Below the pieces are notes generated by a model. The model had not been told where the DNA came from, searched no databases, and saw only the letters and a program-made list of their open reading frames with translations. Below, one piece after another: positions 1-8,941 of a stretch of 51,882 nucleotides of DNA. Positions within the stretch are counted from its first letter, which is position 1. Each line of letters begins with the position of its first letter. A program made the position numbers and the translations under genes. Where the stretch lies: NCBI RefSeq assembly GCF_009765735.1, contig NZ_LMUW01000035.1:38687-90568 (forward strand), in the 5' to 3' direction. Origin of the DNA: Xenophilus sp. L33 (GTDB taxonomy: Bacteria; Pseudomonadota; Gammaproteobacteria; Burkholderiales; Burkholderiaceae_C).

Positions 1-50
1 TCGATTCCCGGACCGATCCGACGAGGTCGTCGGTCGAGGAAGACGCGCTT

Positions 51-965
51 CTAGAAAATGGACAGCCCGGTGCGGCCGGCGAACAACTCCAGCGCCTTCA
101 GGCCGAGCAGCGAATTGCCGCTGTGGTCGAGCGCCGGCGACCAGACGCACAGGCTGAGCTTGTCGGGCACCACCGCCACGATGCCGCCGCCGACGCCGCT
201 CTTGCACGGCAGCCCGATCGAGAAGGCGACGTCGCCGGCGGCGTCGTAGGTGCCGCAGGTCAGCATCAGCGCGTTGATGCGACGCGCCTGCCGGGCGCTC
301 GCGACCTCGGGCCGGCCGTCCAGCGGATGGGCGCCGTCGCGGCACAGGAAGCCCGCCGCATGCGCCAGCTGGACGCAGTTCATGCGGATCGCGCACTGGT
401 GGAAATACAGGTCGACCACCGCGGCCACGTCGTTGTCGATCTTGCCGAAGCTCTTCATGAAGTTGGCCAGCGCGAGATTGCGATAGCCGGTCGCGGCCTC
501 GGAAGCCGCCACCTCGTCGTCGAAGGCGATCGGCTCGCCGCTCAGCTCGCTCATGAAGGCCAGCAGGTCGGCCTTGCGGTCGCCCAGGCTCAGCAGCCGG
601 TCGGCCACCGCGATCGCGCCGGCATTGATGAAGGGGTTGCGCGGCTTGCCCTGCTCGGCCTCCAGCTGCACCAGCGAATTGAAGGGGTTGCCCGAAGGCT
701 CGCGGCCGATGCGCTCCCACAGCGCGTCGCCCATGCGCCGCATCGCACGGGTCAGCGTGAAGAGCTTGGAGATGCTCTGGATCGAGAAGGGCGTCTCGGC
801 ATCGCCGGCGCGGGCCTCCTGCCCGTCGCAGGTGCGCAGCGCGATGCCGAAGCGCTCGGCCGGCACCCGCGCCAGCGCCGGGATGTAGTTGGCGACCTGG
901 CCGCCGCGGCCGAGGAGCGGCCGGATCTCGGCATCGATCGAATCGAGGATCGGCTGGAAGTTCAT
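51..965 (-). CDS. glsA: glutaminase
   Basis: Hydrolyses L-glutamine to glutamate and ammonia in the cytoplasm. The 304-residue protein has the usual length of the bacterial glutaminase family, whose fold is that of serine beta-lactamases. The catalytic Ser-x-x-Lys is visible as SISK (S64, K67) in FSIQSISKLFT, with the downstream CGTYD and SGVGGGIVA blocks also present. The ATG at 965 overlaps the stop of the upstream transporter gene by four bases (ATGA), so the two are probably translationally coupled. The reading frame stays open far upstream, but only this start fits the family N-terminus (MNFQPILDSI). Product identity is very likely; any link to the transporter substrate is inference. Confidence 0.95.
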   Translation of the reverse strand: MNFQPILDSIDAEIRPLLGRGGQVANYIPALARVPAERFGIALRTCDGQEARAGDAETPFSIQSISKLFTLTRAMRRMGDALWERIGREPSGNPFNSLVQLEAEQGKPRNPFINAGAIAVADRLLSLGDRKADLLAFMSELSGEPIAFDDEVAASEAATGYRNLALANFMKSFGKIDNDVAAVVDLYFHQCAIRMNCVQLAHAAGFLCRDGAHPLDGRPEVASARQARRINALMLTCGTYDAAGDVAFSIGLPCKSGVGGGIVAVVPDKLSLCVWSPALDHSGNSLLGLKALELFAGRTGLSIF

Positions 966-1870
966 GAGGCCACGGGCACCGCCGCACGGCGATTGACCAG
1001 CACGATGCCCACCGCCACGCCCGCGAGCGCCAGCACCAACTGGAGCGTCAGCGGTTCCTTCAGCAGCAGCACGCCGAGCACCAGCGCGAACACCGGCGTC
1101 AGGAAGGTGAAGGACGAGACCTTGGTGGCCGGGTAGTGCCGCAGGATCCACATCCAAGCCAGGTAGCTGGCGAAGGCGCCGATCACCGTCTGCAGCCCGA
1201 TCGAGAGCCAGGCGTAGCTGGAATAGGCCAGTGCCCAGTGCTCGCCGAGCGCGAGCGACAGCATCGGCAGGATCAGGGCGGTGACCGCGATCTGATAAAA
1301 GAGCGTCTTCTCGGCGCTGGCGGTGGCCAGCCGCGTGCTGCGCAGGGTCAGCGTCGTCAGGCCCCAGAGGATGCCGCCGCCGAGCGCCAGCGCATCGCCA
1401 CGCAACTGGGCCGAGTTGCTGTGGCCGAGGCTCTCGCTGAAGGCCACCACCACGCCCGCGAAGGCGATCGCCAGCCCCAGCCACTGCACGCCGCGCATCC
1501 GCTCGGCCGGCACGAAGCGCGGCAGCAGCAGCGCGACCACGAAGGGCGAGGTGTAGACGAAGACGGTCAGCCGCGAGGCGCTGGTGTACTGCAGGCCAAG
1601 GTAGATGCAGGTGAACTCGGCCGAGAACAGCGCGCCCGCGAGCAGCCCGCCGCCCAGCGTGCCGTCGCGCTCGAACAGCGGCACGCGGCGCCACCGGCAC
1701 CACAGCCACAGCAGCACCACCGCGCCGGCCATGCGGATCGAGGCCTGCCACAGCGGCGGCACCTCGCCGACCGTGGTCTTGATGAGGATCTGCTGCAGTC
1801 CCCAGAAGGCGCAGCAGGCGAGCAGGAGGGAGGTGGCGCGGCCGTCGAGGTGTTCCTTGCGATCGATCAT
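962..1870 (-). CDS. EamA/DMT-family transporter
   Basis: Inner-membrane protein of 302 residues from the drug/metabolite transporter superfamily. It has about ten hydrophobic helices arranged as two EamA repeats, beginning LLLACCAFWGLQQILIKTTVG, and a short basic C-terminus (NRRAAVPVAS). The start is the ATG at 1870; upstream codons in the same open frame look like non-coding translation. Family members export amino acids or other small metabolites, but the substrate cannot be read from the sequence. It is first in a two-gene unit with glsA, sharing an ATGA overlap, which hints at glutamine or glutamate related traffic without proving it. Confidence 0.9.
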   Translation of the reverse strand: MIDRKEHLDGRATSLLLACCAFWGLQQILIKTTVGEVPPLWQASIRMAGAVVLLWLWCRWRRVPLFERDGTLGGGLLAGALFSAEFTCIYLGLQYTSASRLTVFVYTSPFVVALLLPRFVPAERMRGVQWLGLAIAFAGVVVAFSESLGHSNSAQLRGDALALGGGILWGLTTLTLRSTRLATASAEKTLFYQIAVTALILPMLSLALGEHWALAYSSYAWLSIGLQTVIGAFASYLAWMWILRHYPATKVSSFTFLTPVFALVLGVLLLKEPLTLQLVLALAGVAVGIVLVNRRAAVPVAS

Positions 1871-1916
1871 TCTTCTGGGCTTGTCTCTTTTTTGTTCGTC
1901 ATGGCGGATCGAGGGA

Positions 1917-2432
1917 TCAAGGGGAAGCCAGCGGATAGCCGGGCTTGTCGTGCGTGCCCACCATGAGGTCGGGCACCACCGCCTCGACATCGGGCACCGC
2001 ATGGGCCGCCTGCTCGAGCCGGGTGGCCAGGTCCTTCGACGGCACGCAGCCCTGCAGGTAGACCCAGCGGCGCTGGATCATCACCCAGACGCTGGCGCCG
2101 CGCACGCCCGGCACCGCCTCGAGCGCCGCCTGCACCTTCGGCACCAGCGGCTTGTCGTAGCGGTAGGCGTTGCTGTCGGCGCACTTGCCGGCCAGCCAGC
2201 AGCTGGTGCCGCGCTCCAGCCGCGAATGCATCTGCACGCGGCGCTCGGCCTCGGTGTAGAGCGGGCCCAGCGGCACCGGGCAGCCGGGGAGGCCCTTGGA
2301 GAGCTGGAAGAACGGGTCGTCGAACCAGTTGCGCTTCTCGGGCTTGTCCGCCGCGGGCGCGTCCTGCGCCGAGGCCACGGAGGCCGCAGTGGCCACGGCG
2401 GCCAGCGCACACAGCAGCAGGCAAGCCTTCAT
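1917..2432 (-). CDS. periplasmic BON-domain protein
   Basis: A 171-residue exported protein. Residues 1-22 form a signal peptide (basic start, hydrophobic core, ASA before Q23). Residues from about 94 to 160 look like a BON domain, with the pattern of a helix, VRGASVWVMIQRRWVYLQGCV strands and a second helix (KDLATRLEQAAHAVPDVEAV). BON domains are thought to bind phospholipid or envelope components. Cys51, Cys78, Cys84 and Cys119 in the mature part could form disulphides. The gene starts in an ATGA overlap with the flavin reductase gene upstream. The exact role is unknown. Confidence 0.75.
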   Translation of the reverse strand: MKACLLLCALAAVATAASVASAQDAPAADKPEKRNWFDDPFFQLSKGLPGCPVPLGPLYTEAERRVQMHSRLERGTSCWLAGKCADSNAYRYDKPLVPKVQAALEAVPGVRGASVWVMIQRRWVYLQGCVPSKDLATRLEQAAHAVPDVEAVVPDLMVGTHDKPGYPLASP

Positions 2433-2965
2433 ATCGGCAGCTCGGTGTAGAAGCGGCCGCCGTGGAACAGCAGCGGCGTCGCGCCCGGCTGGTGCGAGCA
2501 GCGCTCGACCTCGCCGACGAAGATCACGTGGTCGCCCTCGTCGTAGCGGCTGCGGTTGAAGCATTCGAAGCTGGCGGCCGCGCCGGCCAGCACCGGCGCG
2601 CCGCCGACGCCTTCGGTGAAGGCCACGTCGGCCCAGCGGTCGACGTTCTTGCGCGCGAAGCGCTCGGCCAGGTGCTTCTGGCTGGCCGCCAGGATGTTGA
2701 TCGCGTAGTGCGAGCCGGTGCTGAGCGCCGGCATCGAGGCTGCGCTGCGCGCCAGGCTCCACAGCACCAGCGGCGGCGTCAGCGACACCGTGTTGAAGGA
2801 ACTGGCGGTCAGCCCGACCAGCGCGCCGTCGGCCGAACGCGCCGTGATGATCGTGACCCCGGTGGCGAACATGCCGAGCGCCGCGCGGAATTCATCGGCG
2901 GAGAAGGAGGGCGGTCGGGCCTGGGCGGGTGCGGTCACGGCGGGCGGTGCGAAGGGAGGGGCCAT
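2429..2965 (-). CDS. flavin reductase family protein
   Basis: A 178-residue protein of the FMN-binding flavin reductase-like family, which supplies reduced flavin to two-component monooxygenases or acts as a general NAD(P)H:flavin oxidoreductase. The family core FATGVTIITA...GLTASSFNTVSLTPPLVLWSL is plain at residues about 28-70, followed by the INILA, FECFNR and DHVIFVGEV blocks. The ATG at 2965 is preferred because the reading frame upstream is Arg/Trp-rich and not protein-like. No monooxygenase partner is adjacent, so the partner is unknown. Stop and next start overlap (ATGA) with the BON-domain gene. Confidence 0.9.
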   Translation of the reverse strand: MAPPFAPPAVTAPAQARPPSFSADEFRAALGMFATGVTIITARSADGALVGLTASSFNTVSLTPPLVLWSLARSAASMPALSTGSHYAINILAASQKHLAERFARKNVDRWADVAFTEGVGGAPVLAGAAASFECFNRSRYDEGDHVIFVGEVERCSHQPGATPLLFHGGRFYTELPI

Positions 2966-2993
2966 TTTGGCCGAAGCGCGGAAAGGCGTTCCT

Positions 2994-4223
2994 TCAACCG
3001 AAGAACCAGTAGCCGACACCGATCGCCGCCAGCACGCCGGCCGCCTCCGCCAGCAGCGCGCAGCCCACCGCATGCCGCGCGCGCTGGATGCCGACCGCGC
3101 CGAAATACACCGCCAGCACGTAGAAGGTGGTCTCGGTGCTGCCCTGGATCGTGGCCGCGACCCGGCCGGCGAAGCTGTCGACCCCTTGCGTCTTCATCGT
3201 CTCGATCAGCATCGCCCGCGCCGCGCTGCCCGAGAAGGGCTTGACCAGCGCGGTCGGCAGCGCGTCGACGAAGCGGGCGTCCCAGCCGAGCCGCAGCACG
3301 CACCAGCGGATGCCCTCCAGCAGCAGGTCGAGCGCGCCCGACGCCCGCAGCACGCCGACCGCGCACAGCATCGCGACCAGGTAGGGCAGCAGGTTCTTCG
3401 CCACGTCGAAGCCTTCGCGCGCGCCCTCGATGAAGCATTCGTAGACCTTGACGCGGCGCAGCGCGCCGGCCAGCAGGAAGCCGACGATCAGCCCGAACAG
3501 CACCAGGTTGCCGAGCAGCGAGGAGAGCGACGCCAGCGCCGTCGCCGACAGGCTCGCGAGCAGCGCCATCAGGCCGCCCAGCAGCAGCGCGCCCGGCAGC
3601 AGGTAGGCCAGCACCACCGGATCCCGCAGCCGCAGCCGCTGCATGAAGGCCACCGACAGCAGCCCGACCAGGGTCGAGGCGCTGGTCGCCAGCAGAATCG
3701 GCAGGAACACCAGCGTCGGGTCGGCCGCACCCTGCTGCGCGCGGTACATGAAGATGGTCACCGGCAGCAGGGTGAGCGACGACGCGTTGAGCACCAGGAA
3801 CAGGATCTGCGCGTTGCTGGCGGTGGTGCTGCTCGGGTTGAGCGTCTGCAGCTCGCGCATCGCCTTCAGGCCGATCGGGGTCGCCGCGTTGTCCAGGCCG
3901 AGCGCATTGGCCGCGAAGTTGAGCGTGATCAGCCCGAGCGCCGGATGGCCGGCCGGCACTTCCGGCATCAGCCGGCGAAAGAGCGGCCCGAGCAGCCAGG
4001 CCAGCCAGCGCACGATGCCGGCCGCCTCGGCGATGCGCAGGAAGCCGAGCCACAGGGTCAGCGTGCCGAACAGCAGCACCATCACCTCGACCGCCAGCTT
4101 CGCCATCTCGAACAGGCTCTGCACCAGCGCCGCGAAGACGCCGGCGTCGCCGCCAAGCAGCCAGCGCCCGAGCGCCGTCGCTGCCGCGACCAGGAAGAAG
4201 CCGAGCCATAAACCGTTGAGCAC
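2994..4223 (-). CDS. nucleoside-recognition (Gate) domain membrane protein, SpmA-SpmB fusion type
   Basis: A 409-residue polytopic membrane protein with two Gate/nucleoside-recognition modules. The first (residues about 40-160) includes LITLNFAANALGLDNAATPIGLKAM; the second (about 270-405) includes DALPTALVKPFSGSAARAMLIE and TIQGSTETTFYVLAVYFGAVGI. These are the signatures of SpmA and SpmB, which are separate sporulation-associated proteins in Bacillus but fused in many non-sporulating Proteobacteria. About ten hydrophobic segments are seen. The substrate in Proteobacteria is not established. The gene lies 28 bases upstream of the flavin reductase start on the same strand. Confidence 0.85.
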   Translation of the reverse strand: MLNGLWLGFFLVAAATALGRWLLGGDAGVFAALVQSLFEMAKLAVEVMVLLFGTLTLWLGFLRIAEAAGIVRWLAWLLGPLFRRLMPEVPAGHPALGLITLNFAANALGLDNAATPIGLKAMRELQTLNPSSTTASNAQILFLVLNASSLTLLPVTIFMYRAQQGAADPTLVFLPILLATSASTLVGLLSVAFMQRLRLRDPVVLAYLLPGALLLGGLMALLASLSATALASLSSLLGNLVLFGLIVGFLLAGALRRVKVYECFIEGAREGFDVAKNLLPYLVAMLCAVGVLRASGALDLLLEGIRWCVLRLGWDARFVDALPTALVKPFSGSAARAMLIETMKTQGVDSFAGRVAATIQGSTETTFYVLAVYFGAVGIQRARHAVGCALLAEAAGVLAAIGVGYWFFG

Positions 4224-4284
4224 GCAGATCCTTCCGCAAATGGCGGCCGATCATAGGGTGCGCAGGCAGGACGCCCGGCCCGCT

Positions 4285-5112
4285 TCAGCGGCGATCGGTC
4301 GCGCGGGCCGGCACCTCGATCAGCCAGTCCGGCCGGAAGTCGTCCTGCTCGCCCTTGCCCAGGTAGCCCAGCGGATTCGCGACCACCCGGCAGCCGTTGC
4401 GCCGGTAGTCGAAGGCGCAGTGCAGGTGCCCATGCATCCAGAGGTCGGCGCGCGGCAGCAGCTCGTCGAGCGAATTGCAGAAGCCGGCGGTGCCCGGCGT
4501 CAGCCCGTAGCGCGGATCGGCGCTCGCCAGGCTCGGCGCGAAGTGGGTCACGGCCACGGTCGGGCCTTCGAAGGGCGCATCGAGTGCCGTGCGCAGCCAG
4601 GCCTGGCACGTCAGTGAGTGCTCCCTCAAGGGCTCGGCCAGGAAGGGCTCGCCATGCCGCGTCGTGGCCGCCTTGGTCAGGTAGAAGTTGGCGGCACGCA
4701 TCGCCTTGCCGCGTTTCTTCAGCACCTCGCCCATGCTGTCGTCCGGCTCGACCAGCGCGTCGAAATCGGCCCACAAGGTGGTGCCGATGAAGCGCACGCC
4801 GTCGATCACCCGGGTTTCGCGCTCCAGCCAGCCAATGTCGAGCGCCTCGCAGGCGTCGCGCAGCCGCTGGTGGACCTCGTCGAAGTCGGCGTTGTCGTAT
4901 TCGTGGTTACCCGGCACGTAGAGCACCGGTGTCGGCCAGCCGTGGCGCGGCGAGAACCGCGCCAGGCCGAAGTCCGGCTCCGCCAGCCGCGAGCCGGCCT
5001 GGTAGGAACCGATGTCGCCGGCAAGCACCAGCAGGTCGGCGCCGGCTGCGGGCGCGACCTGCAGGCGGGGATGCACCTCGATGTGCAGGTCGGACAGCAG
5101 CTGCAGCTTCAT
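4285..5112 (-). CDS. calcineurin-like metallophosphoesterase
   Basis: A 275-residue cytoplasmic phosphoesterase. Metal-binding motifs occur in order: SDLHIE (D-x-H) near residues 7-12, AGDIGS near 31-36, GNHEYD near 68-73, THFAPS near 188-193 and GHLHCAFDYRRNG near 226-238. Family members hydrolyse phosphomonoesters or phosphodiesters with two metal ions; the substrate cannot be told. The ATG at 5112 overlaps the stop of the LysR regulator gene (ATGA), so the two are made from one transcript. The regulator may control something else, since LysR proteins more often act on divergent genes. Confidence 0.88.
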   Translation of the reverse strand: MKLQLLSDLHIEVHPRLQVAPAAGADLLVLAGDIGSYQAGSRLAEPDFGLARFSPRHGWPTPVLYVPGNHEYDNADFDEVHQRLRDACEALDIGWLERETRVIDGVRFIGTTLWADFDALVEPDDSMGEVLKKRGKAMRAANFYLTKAATTRHGEPFLAEPLREHSLTCQAWLRTALDAPFEGPTVAVTHFAPSLASADPRYGLTPGTAGFCNSLDELLPRADLWMHGHLHCAFDYRRNGCRVVANPLGYLGKGEQDDFRPDWLIEVPARATDRR

Positions 5113-6113
5113 GCGCCCGCCTGTGTCGTGATCGGCAACGAGGCGCCCGCCAGGGGCGAGCCGGCGAAGGCCGCGGCGGCCGAGCGCTGCAGCGCCTGGC
5201 GCAGCCATTCGTGCGCGTGGCCGTGCTGCGCCCGCCGATGCCACAGCGCATCGACATGCACCAGCGGCTGCTCGAAGGGCAGTTCGCGCAGCACCAGTTC
5301 GTCGTTGCTGCCGGTCACCCGCACGAAATGCCGCGGCATCACGGTCAGCAGGTCGGAGTTCGACACCACCCGACCCGCGGTGAAGAACTGGTTGACCGTC
5401 GCCACGATGCGGCGCTCGCGCCCCAGCGCGCCCAGCGTCTGGTCGATGAAGCCATAGGGCCGGCCCGAGAAGCTCACCAGCAGGTGGCGGGCTTCGCAGT
5501 AGTTGTCCAGCGTCAGCGGCGCATCCGCCAGCGGATGGCCGCGACGCATCACGCAGACGTATTGCCCGGCGTAGAGGCGCTGCGTCTCGAAGGGCATGCC
5601 GACGCCCGAGTGGCCGCGCGCCGCCAGGGTCGCGACCACCGCCGGGAAGTAGCCGATCGCGACGTCGACTTCTTCCATCTCGAGCAGCCGGCGCGGGTCG
5701 CGGGTGGTCAGCGGGAGCACCCGCAGCGAGACGGCCGGCGCTTCCTGCTCGACGATCTCCACCAGGCCGGGCATCAGCTCGGCGGCCGTGGCGTCGGCCA
5801 TCGCCAGCAGGAAGGTCTTGTCGGCGATGCCGGCATCGAATTCACCCGGCGCCAGCGTGTGTTGAAGCTGCCGGAGCGCGTCGCGCACGGTCGGCCACAG
5901 GGCCAGCGCCCGTGGTGTCGGCTCGACACCGGCACCGGCGCGCCGCACCAACTCGTCGCCCATCACGTCGCGCAAACGCCGCAGGGCGTTGCTAACCGCC
6001 GGCTGGGTGATCGAGAGGTTGCGCGCGGCCCGGGTGAGGTTGCGCTCGGCCATCACCTCGTCGAAGACGCGAAGCAGATTGAGGTCGAGCGTGCGGAAGT
6101 TGATGCTCATCAT
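5109..6113 (-). CDS. LysR-family transcriptional regulator (NodD/DntR-like)
   Basis: A regulator of about 334 residues. The N-terminal winged helix-turn-helix is clear (LDLNLLRVFDEVMAERNLTRAARNLSITQPAVSNALRRLR), followed by an inducer-binding domain with LLAMADATAAELMP and later VMPRHFV. The opening (INFRTLDLNLL) resembles the NodD/DntR/NahR branch, which often senses aromatic compounds. Three in-frame starts are adjacent: TTG at 6116, ATG at 6113 and ATG at 6110; either ATG is plausible. The gene is divergent from a small membrane-protein gene, with two palindromes between them. It is followed by an overlapping phosphoesterase gene. Confidence 0.92.
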   Translation of the reverse strand: MMSINFRTLDLNLLRVFDEVMAERNLTRAARNLSITQPAVSNALRRLRDVMGDELVRRAGAGVEPTPRALALWPTVRDALRQLQHTLAPGEFDAGIADKTFLLAMADATAAELMPGLVEIVEQEAPAVSLRVLPLTTRDPRRLLEMEEVDVAIGYFPAVVATLAARGHSGVGMPFETQRLYAGQYVCVMRRGHPLADAPLTLDNYCEARHLLVSFSGRPYGFIDQTLGALGRERRIVATVNQFFTAGRVVSNSDLLTVMPRHFVRVTGSNDELVLRELPFEQPLVHVDALWHRRAQHGHAHEWLRQALQRSAAAAFAGSPLAGASLPITTQAGA

Positions 6114-6120
6114 CAATGTG

Positions 6121-6170
6121 AATGATAAACATCATTAGGATTAAGTGGCAAAACACTAGGGAATTCCCTA
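6121..6170. promoter_or_regulatory. two palindromes in the divergent LysR / small-membrane-protein region
   Basis: Two perfect inverted repeats lie between the divergent genes. One has 6-base arms and a 4-base gap (AATGAT-AAAC-ATCATT, 6121-6136), just upstream of the LysR start. The other is an uninterrupted 14-base palindrome (TAGGGAATTCCCTA, 6157-6170). They are candidate operators; binding of the LysR product is inference. Confidence 0.5.
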
Positions 6171-6224
6171 CTATGCATGGCGTCGGCTCCCTCAGTCCGT
6201 CCGTATTTTTCAGGAGCAATAAAA

Positions 6225-6605
6225 ATGACAAGCTGCGTCCATTCCGAATCTTCTGTTCCCGGCTGCGCCGGAACCCCTCGTCTGTCGTCCACGGTCTCCG
6301 CCGTGCTGCTGATGGCCGCCATCGTCTCGTCGATGGTCGTCGTCGCCAATCGCCTCATGTCCACCACTGGCGAAGGCGCCCTGCTGGTCGCCTGGGTCGT
6401 GCTGTGGGGCGTGGTCTTCGTCGGCCTCGCCTGGTTCGCCGGCACCGCCCGCGCGCATCTGGTCCGCCTGCGGACCGGCGTGCGCGCCGCCGTCGAGCGC
6501 CGCGCCGCGGCGCATGCCGACCAGCGCTTCATGGCCGATGCCCGGCTCGATCCGCGTGTCTTCAGCGAGCTGACCGCGATCACCACGCACCGCCAGGCGC
6601 ACTGA
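6225..6605 (+). CDS. small two-helix membrane protein of unknown function
   Basis: A 126-residue protein. The chosen ATG follows AGGAG at 6212-6216 with good spacing; an earlier in-frame ATG at 6177 lacks such a site. Two hydrophobic segments are visible (about residues 21-42 and 51-70), followed by a basic helical tail (ARAHLVRLRTGVRAAVERRAAAH). The tail is probably cytoplasmic. No family is recognised. It is divergent from a LysR regulator gene and ends 25 bases before a strong terminator. Confidence 0.7.
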   Translation: MTSCVHSESSVPGCAGTPRLSSTVSAVLLMAAIVSSMVVVANRLMSTTGEGALLVAWVVLWGVVFVGLAWFAGTARAHLVRLRTGVRAAVERRAAAHADQRFMADARLDPRVFSELTAITTHRQAH

Positions 6606-6630
6606 TCCACCGGCCGCGCCCACACGCAAA

Positions 6631-6654
6631 AGCCGCCCCTCGGGGCGGCTTTTT
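6631..6654. terminator. bidirectional intrinsic terminator
   Basis: A 9-base GC-rich stem (AGCCGCCCC / GGGGCGGCT) with a TC loop, followed by TTTT on the plus strand and preceded by AAA, which serves the minus strand. It sits between the convergent small-membrane-protein gene and pckG and can end both. Confidence 0.9.
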
Positions 6655-6686
6655 CATTGCCCGGCGCCGAAGCGCCGCTGCACGGG

Positions 6687-8534
6687 TCAGGCAGCCAGCC
6701 GCTGCTCGATCGCCGCCTTGGTGGCCGGCAGTTCCTTCGGCAGGTGGTGCGCCAGCTGCTCGAACAGCTCGGCGTGCAGCTTCAGCTCGTCGACCCAGGC
6801 AGCCTTGTCGATGCTGGTGACCGTGTCGAACTGCTGGGTGCTGAAGTCGAGGCCGGTCCAGCTCAGGTCTTCATAGCGCGGGCTGACGCCGAAGACGTGC
6901 TCGGCGCCGTCGGCCTTGCTCTCGATGCGTTCGATCATCCACTTGAGCACGCGCATGTTCTCGCCGTAGCCCGGCCAGACGAACTTGCCGTCGGCGCCCT
7001 TGCGGAACCAGTTGGTGGTGTAGATCTTCGGCAGCTTGGCGCCCGACGCCGCCAGCTTCTTGCCCAGGTCGAGCCAGTGCTGGAAGTAGTCGCTCATGTT
7101 GTAGCCGGCGAAGGGCAGCATCGCGAACGGATCGCGGCGCACCACGCCCTGCTGGCCGGCGGCCGCGGCGGTGGTCTCGGAACCCATCGTGGCGGCCATG
7201 TAGATGCCTTCGACCCAGTCGCGGGCCTCGGTCACCAGCGGCACGGTGGTCGAGCGGCGGCCGCCGAAGATGAAGGCGTCGATGACCACGCCCTTCGGAT
7301 CGTCCCAGGCGTCGTCGAGCGCCGGGTTGTTGGTGGCGGCGACCGTGAAGCGGGCGTTCGGATGGGCAGCCTTGGCGCCGGTTTCCTTGGCGATGGCCGG
7401 CGTCCAGTCCTTGCCTTGCCAGTCGATCGCATGGGCCGGGGCGTCGCTCATGCCTTCCCACCAGACGTCGCCGTCGTCGGTCAGCGCGACGTTGGTGAAG
7501 ATCACGTCGTGGTCCAGGCTGGCCATGCAGTTCGGGTTGGTCTGCAGGTTCGTGCCCGGCGCGACGCCGAAGTAGCCGGCTTCCGGGTTGATGGCGTGCA
7601 GCTTGCCGTCGGCGCCCGGCTTGATCCAGGCGATGTCGTCGCCGATGGTGGTCACCTGCCAGCCTTCGAGGCCGGCCGGCGGGATCAGCATCGCGAAGTT
7701 GGTCTTGCCGCAGGCGCTCGGGAAGGCGGCGGCGACGTGGTACTTCTTGCCCTCGGGATTGGTCACGCCGAGGATCAGCATGTGCTCGGCCAGCCAGCCT
7801 TCGTCGCGGCCCATGTTCGAGGCGATGCGCAGTGCGAAGCACTTCTTGCCCAGGAGCGCGTTGCCGCCGTAGCCGGAGCCGAAGCTCCAGATCTCGCGCG
7901 TCTCTGGGTAGTGGACGATGTACTTGGTCTTGTTGCAGGGCCAGGCGACGTCATGCTGGCCGGCCTCGAGCGGCGCGCCGACCGTGTGCACGCAGGGCAC
8001 GAATTCGCCGTCGTCGCCCAAGACGTCGAAGACGTCCTTGCCCATGCGGGTCATGATCTTCATGTTGACCACGACGTACGGGCTGTCGGACAACTCGATG
8101 CCGATGTGGGCGATCGGCGATCCCAGCGGGCCCATGCTGAACGGCACCACGTACATGGTGCGGCCCTTCATGCAGCCGTCGAACAGCGGATTCAGCGTGG
8201 CGCGCATGTCGGCGGGCGCCATCCAGTTGTTGGTCGGGCCGGCCTCTTCCTTGGTGGCCGAGCAGATGTAGGTGCGGTCTTCGACGCGGGCGACGTCGCT
8301 CGGGTCGGAATTGGCGAGGAAGGAATTGGGGCGCTTGACCGGGTTGAGCTTCTTGAGCGTGCCGGCGGCGACCATCTGGGCGCAGAGGCGGTCGTATTCC
8401 TCGGTGCTGCCGTCGCACCACTGGATGTCGGCAGGCTTGCACAGCGCGGCCATCTCGGCCACCCAGGCGATCAGTTTCGCATTCTTGACATAGGAGGGTG
8501 CCTGCATGGCAAGACCCTTCAGCGGTGCGTTCAT
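6687..8534 (-). CDS. pckG: phosphoenolpyruvate carboxykinase (GTP)
   Basis: Converts oxaloacetate plus GTP to phosphoenolpyruvate, CO2 and GDP, the entry step of gluconeogenesis from organic and amino acids. The 615-residue length fits the GTP-dependent class. Visible motifs include [13 protein letters not shown] (P-loop with the hyper-reactive cysteine, about residues 270-285), [10 protein letters not shown], and [12 protein letters not shown]. The ATG at 8534 follows GGAGAC in the transcript; the 14 codons upstream in the open frame are not needed. It matches the diet suggested by the window, since hut and the dicarboxylate block both feed the TCA cycle. Confidence 0.97.
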   Translation of the reverse strand: MNAPLKGLAMQAPSYVKNAKLIAWVAEMAALCKPADIQWCDGSTEEYDRLCAQMVAAGTLKKLNPVKRPNSFLANSDPSDVARVEDRTYICSATKEEAGPTNNWMAPADMRATLNPLFDGCMKGRTMYVVPFSMGPLGSPIAHIGIELSDSPYVVVNMKIMTRMGKDVFDVLGDDGEFVPCVHTVGAPLEAGQHDVAWPCNKTKYIVHYPETREIWSFGSGYGGNALLGKKCFALRIASNMGRDEGWLAEHMLILGVTNPEGKKYHVAAAFPSACGKTNFAMLIPPAGLEGWQVTTIGDDIAWIKPGADGKLHAINPEAGYFGVAPGTNLQTNPNCMASLDHDVIFTNVALTDDGDVWWEGMSDAPAHAIDWQGKDWTPAIAKETGAKAAHPNARFTVAATNNPALDDAWDDPKGVVIDAFIFGGRRSTTVPLVTEARDWVEGIYMAATMGSETTAAAAGQQGVVRRDPFAMLPFAGYNMSDYFQHWLDLGKKLAASGAKLPKIYTTNWFRKGADGKFVWPGYGENMRVLKWMIERIESKADGAEHVFGVSPRYEDLSWTGLDFSTQQFDTVTSIDKAAWVDELKLHAELFEQLAHHLPKELPATKAAIEQRLAA

Positions 8535-8682
8535 CGAAGTCTCCAGAGTTGTGAAAATCGTCTTTTCAAAGGGCACTCGGCCACGAGGCGCGAGAACCTT
8601 TTGAAAAAACGCTTCTGTCTCGGGAGAGGCCGGATCGAGAGCCGCCCGGCGCCGGCCGCCGCCGGCGCACGGAAAGCGCGGA

Positions 8683-8835
8683 TCAGGCGACGTAGATGGC
8701 GATCGATGCCAGCAGCAGCATGAGCACGCCGCCGGCCAGCGGAAGCACCAGCGGCATCAGGTGAACGACCGACTCGACTGCGTCGGCTTCGACCGCGGCG
8801 GCGTGGCCGGGCTCGATGGGTGTGGGGTTGGACAT
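8683..8835 (-). CDS. 50-residue single-pass membrane peptide
   Basis: A short open frame with an acidic N-terminal half ([22 protein letters not shown]) and one hydrophobic helix at about residues 23-50 ([21 protein letters not shown]...). AAGGA precedes the ATG at good spacing. Codon use is GC-rich like its neighbours. It stands alone between pckG and ilvA on the same strand. No family is recognised; a small regulator or accessory subunit of a membrane complex is possible. Confidence 0.6.
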   Translation of the reverse strand: MSNPTPIEPGHAAAVEADAVESVVHLMPLVLPLAGGVLMLLLASIAIYVA

Positions 8836-8941
8836 GGAATTCCTTCAGTTCTCAAGACTTGCAGACTGAGGGCATTTTAGGCGCTGGCCCGCTTGCCGGT
8901 GTGTAGGTGCTTGCCTGAGCCCCCGGGCGGAACTCCAGCGC

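Noticed and set aside
51..1751. A 566-residue glutaminase fusion
   Set aside because: The upstream 260 residues are an out-of-frame reading of the EamA transporter gene; the family N-terminus starts at 965.
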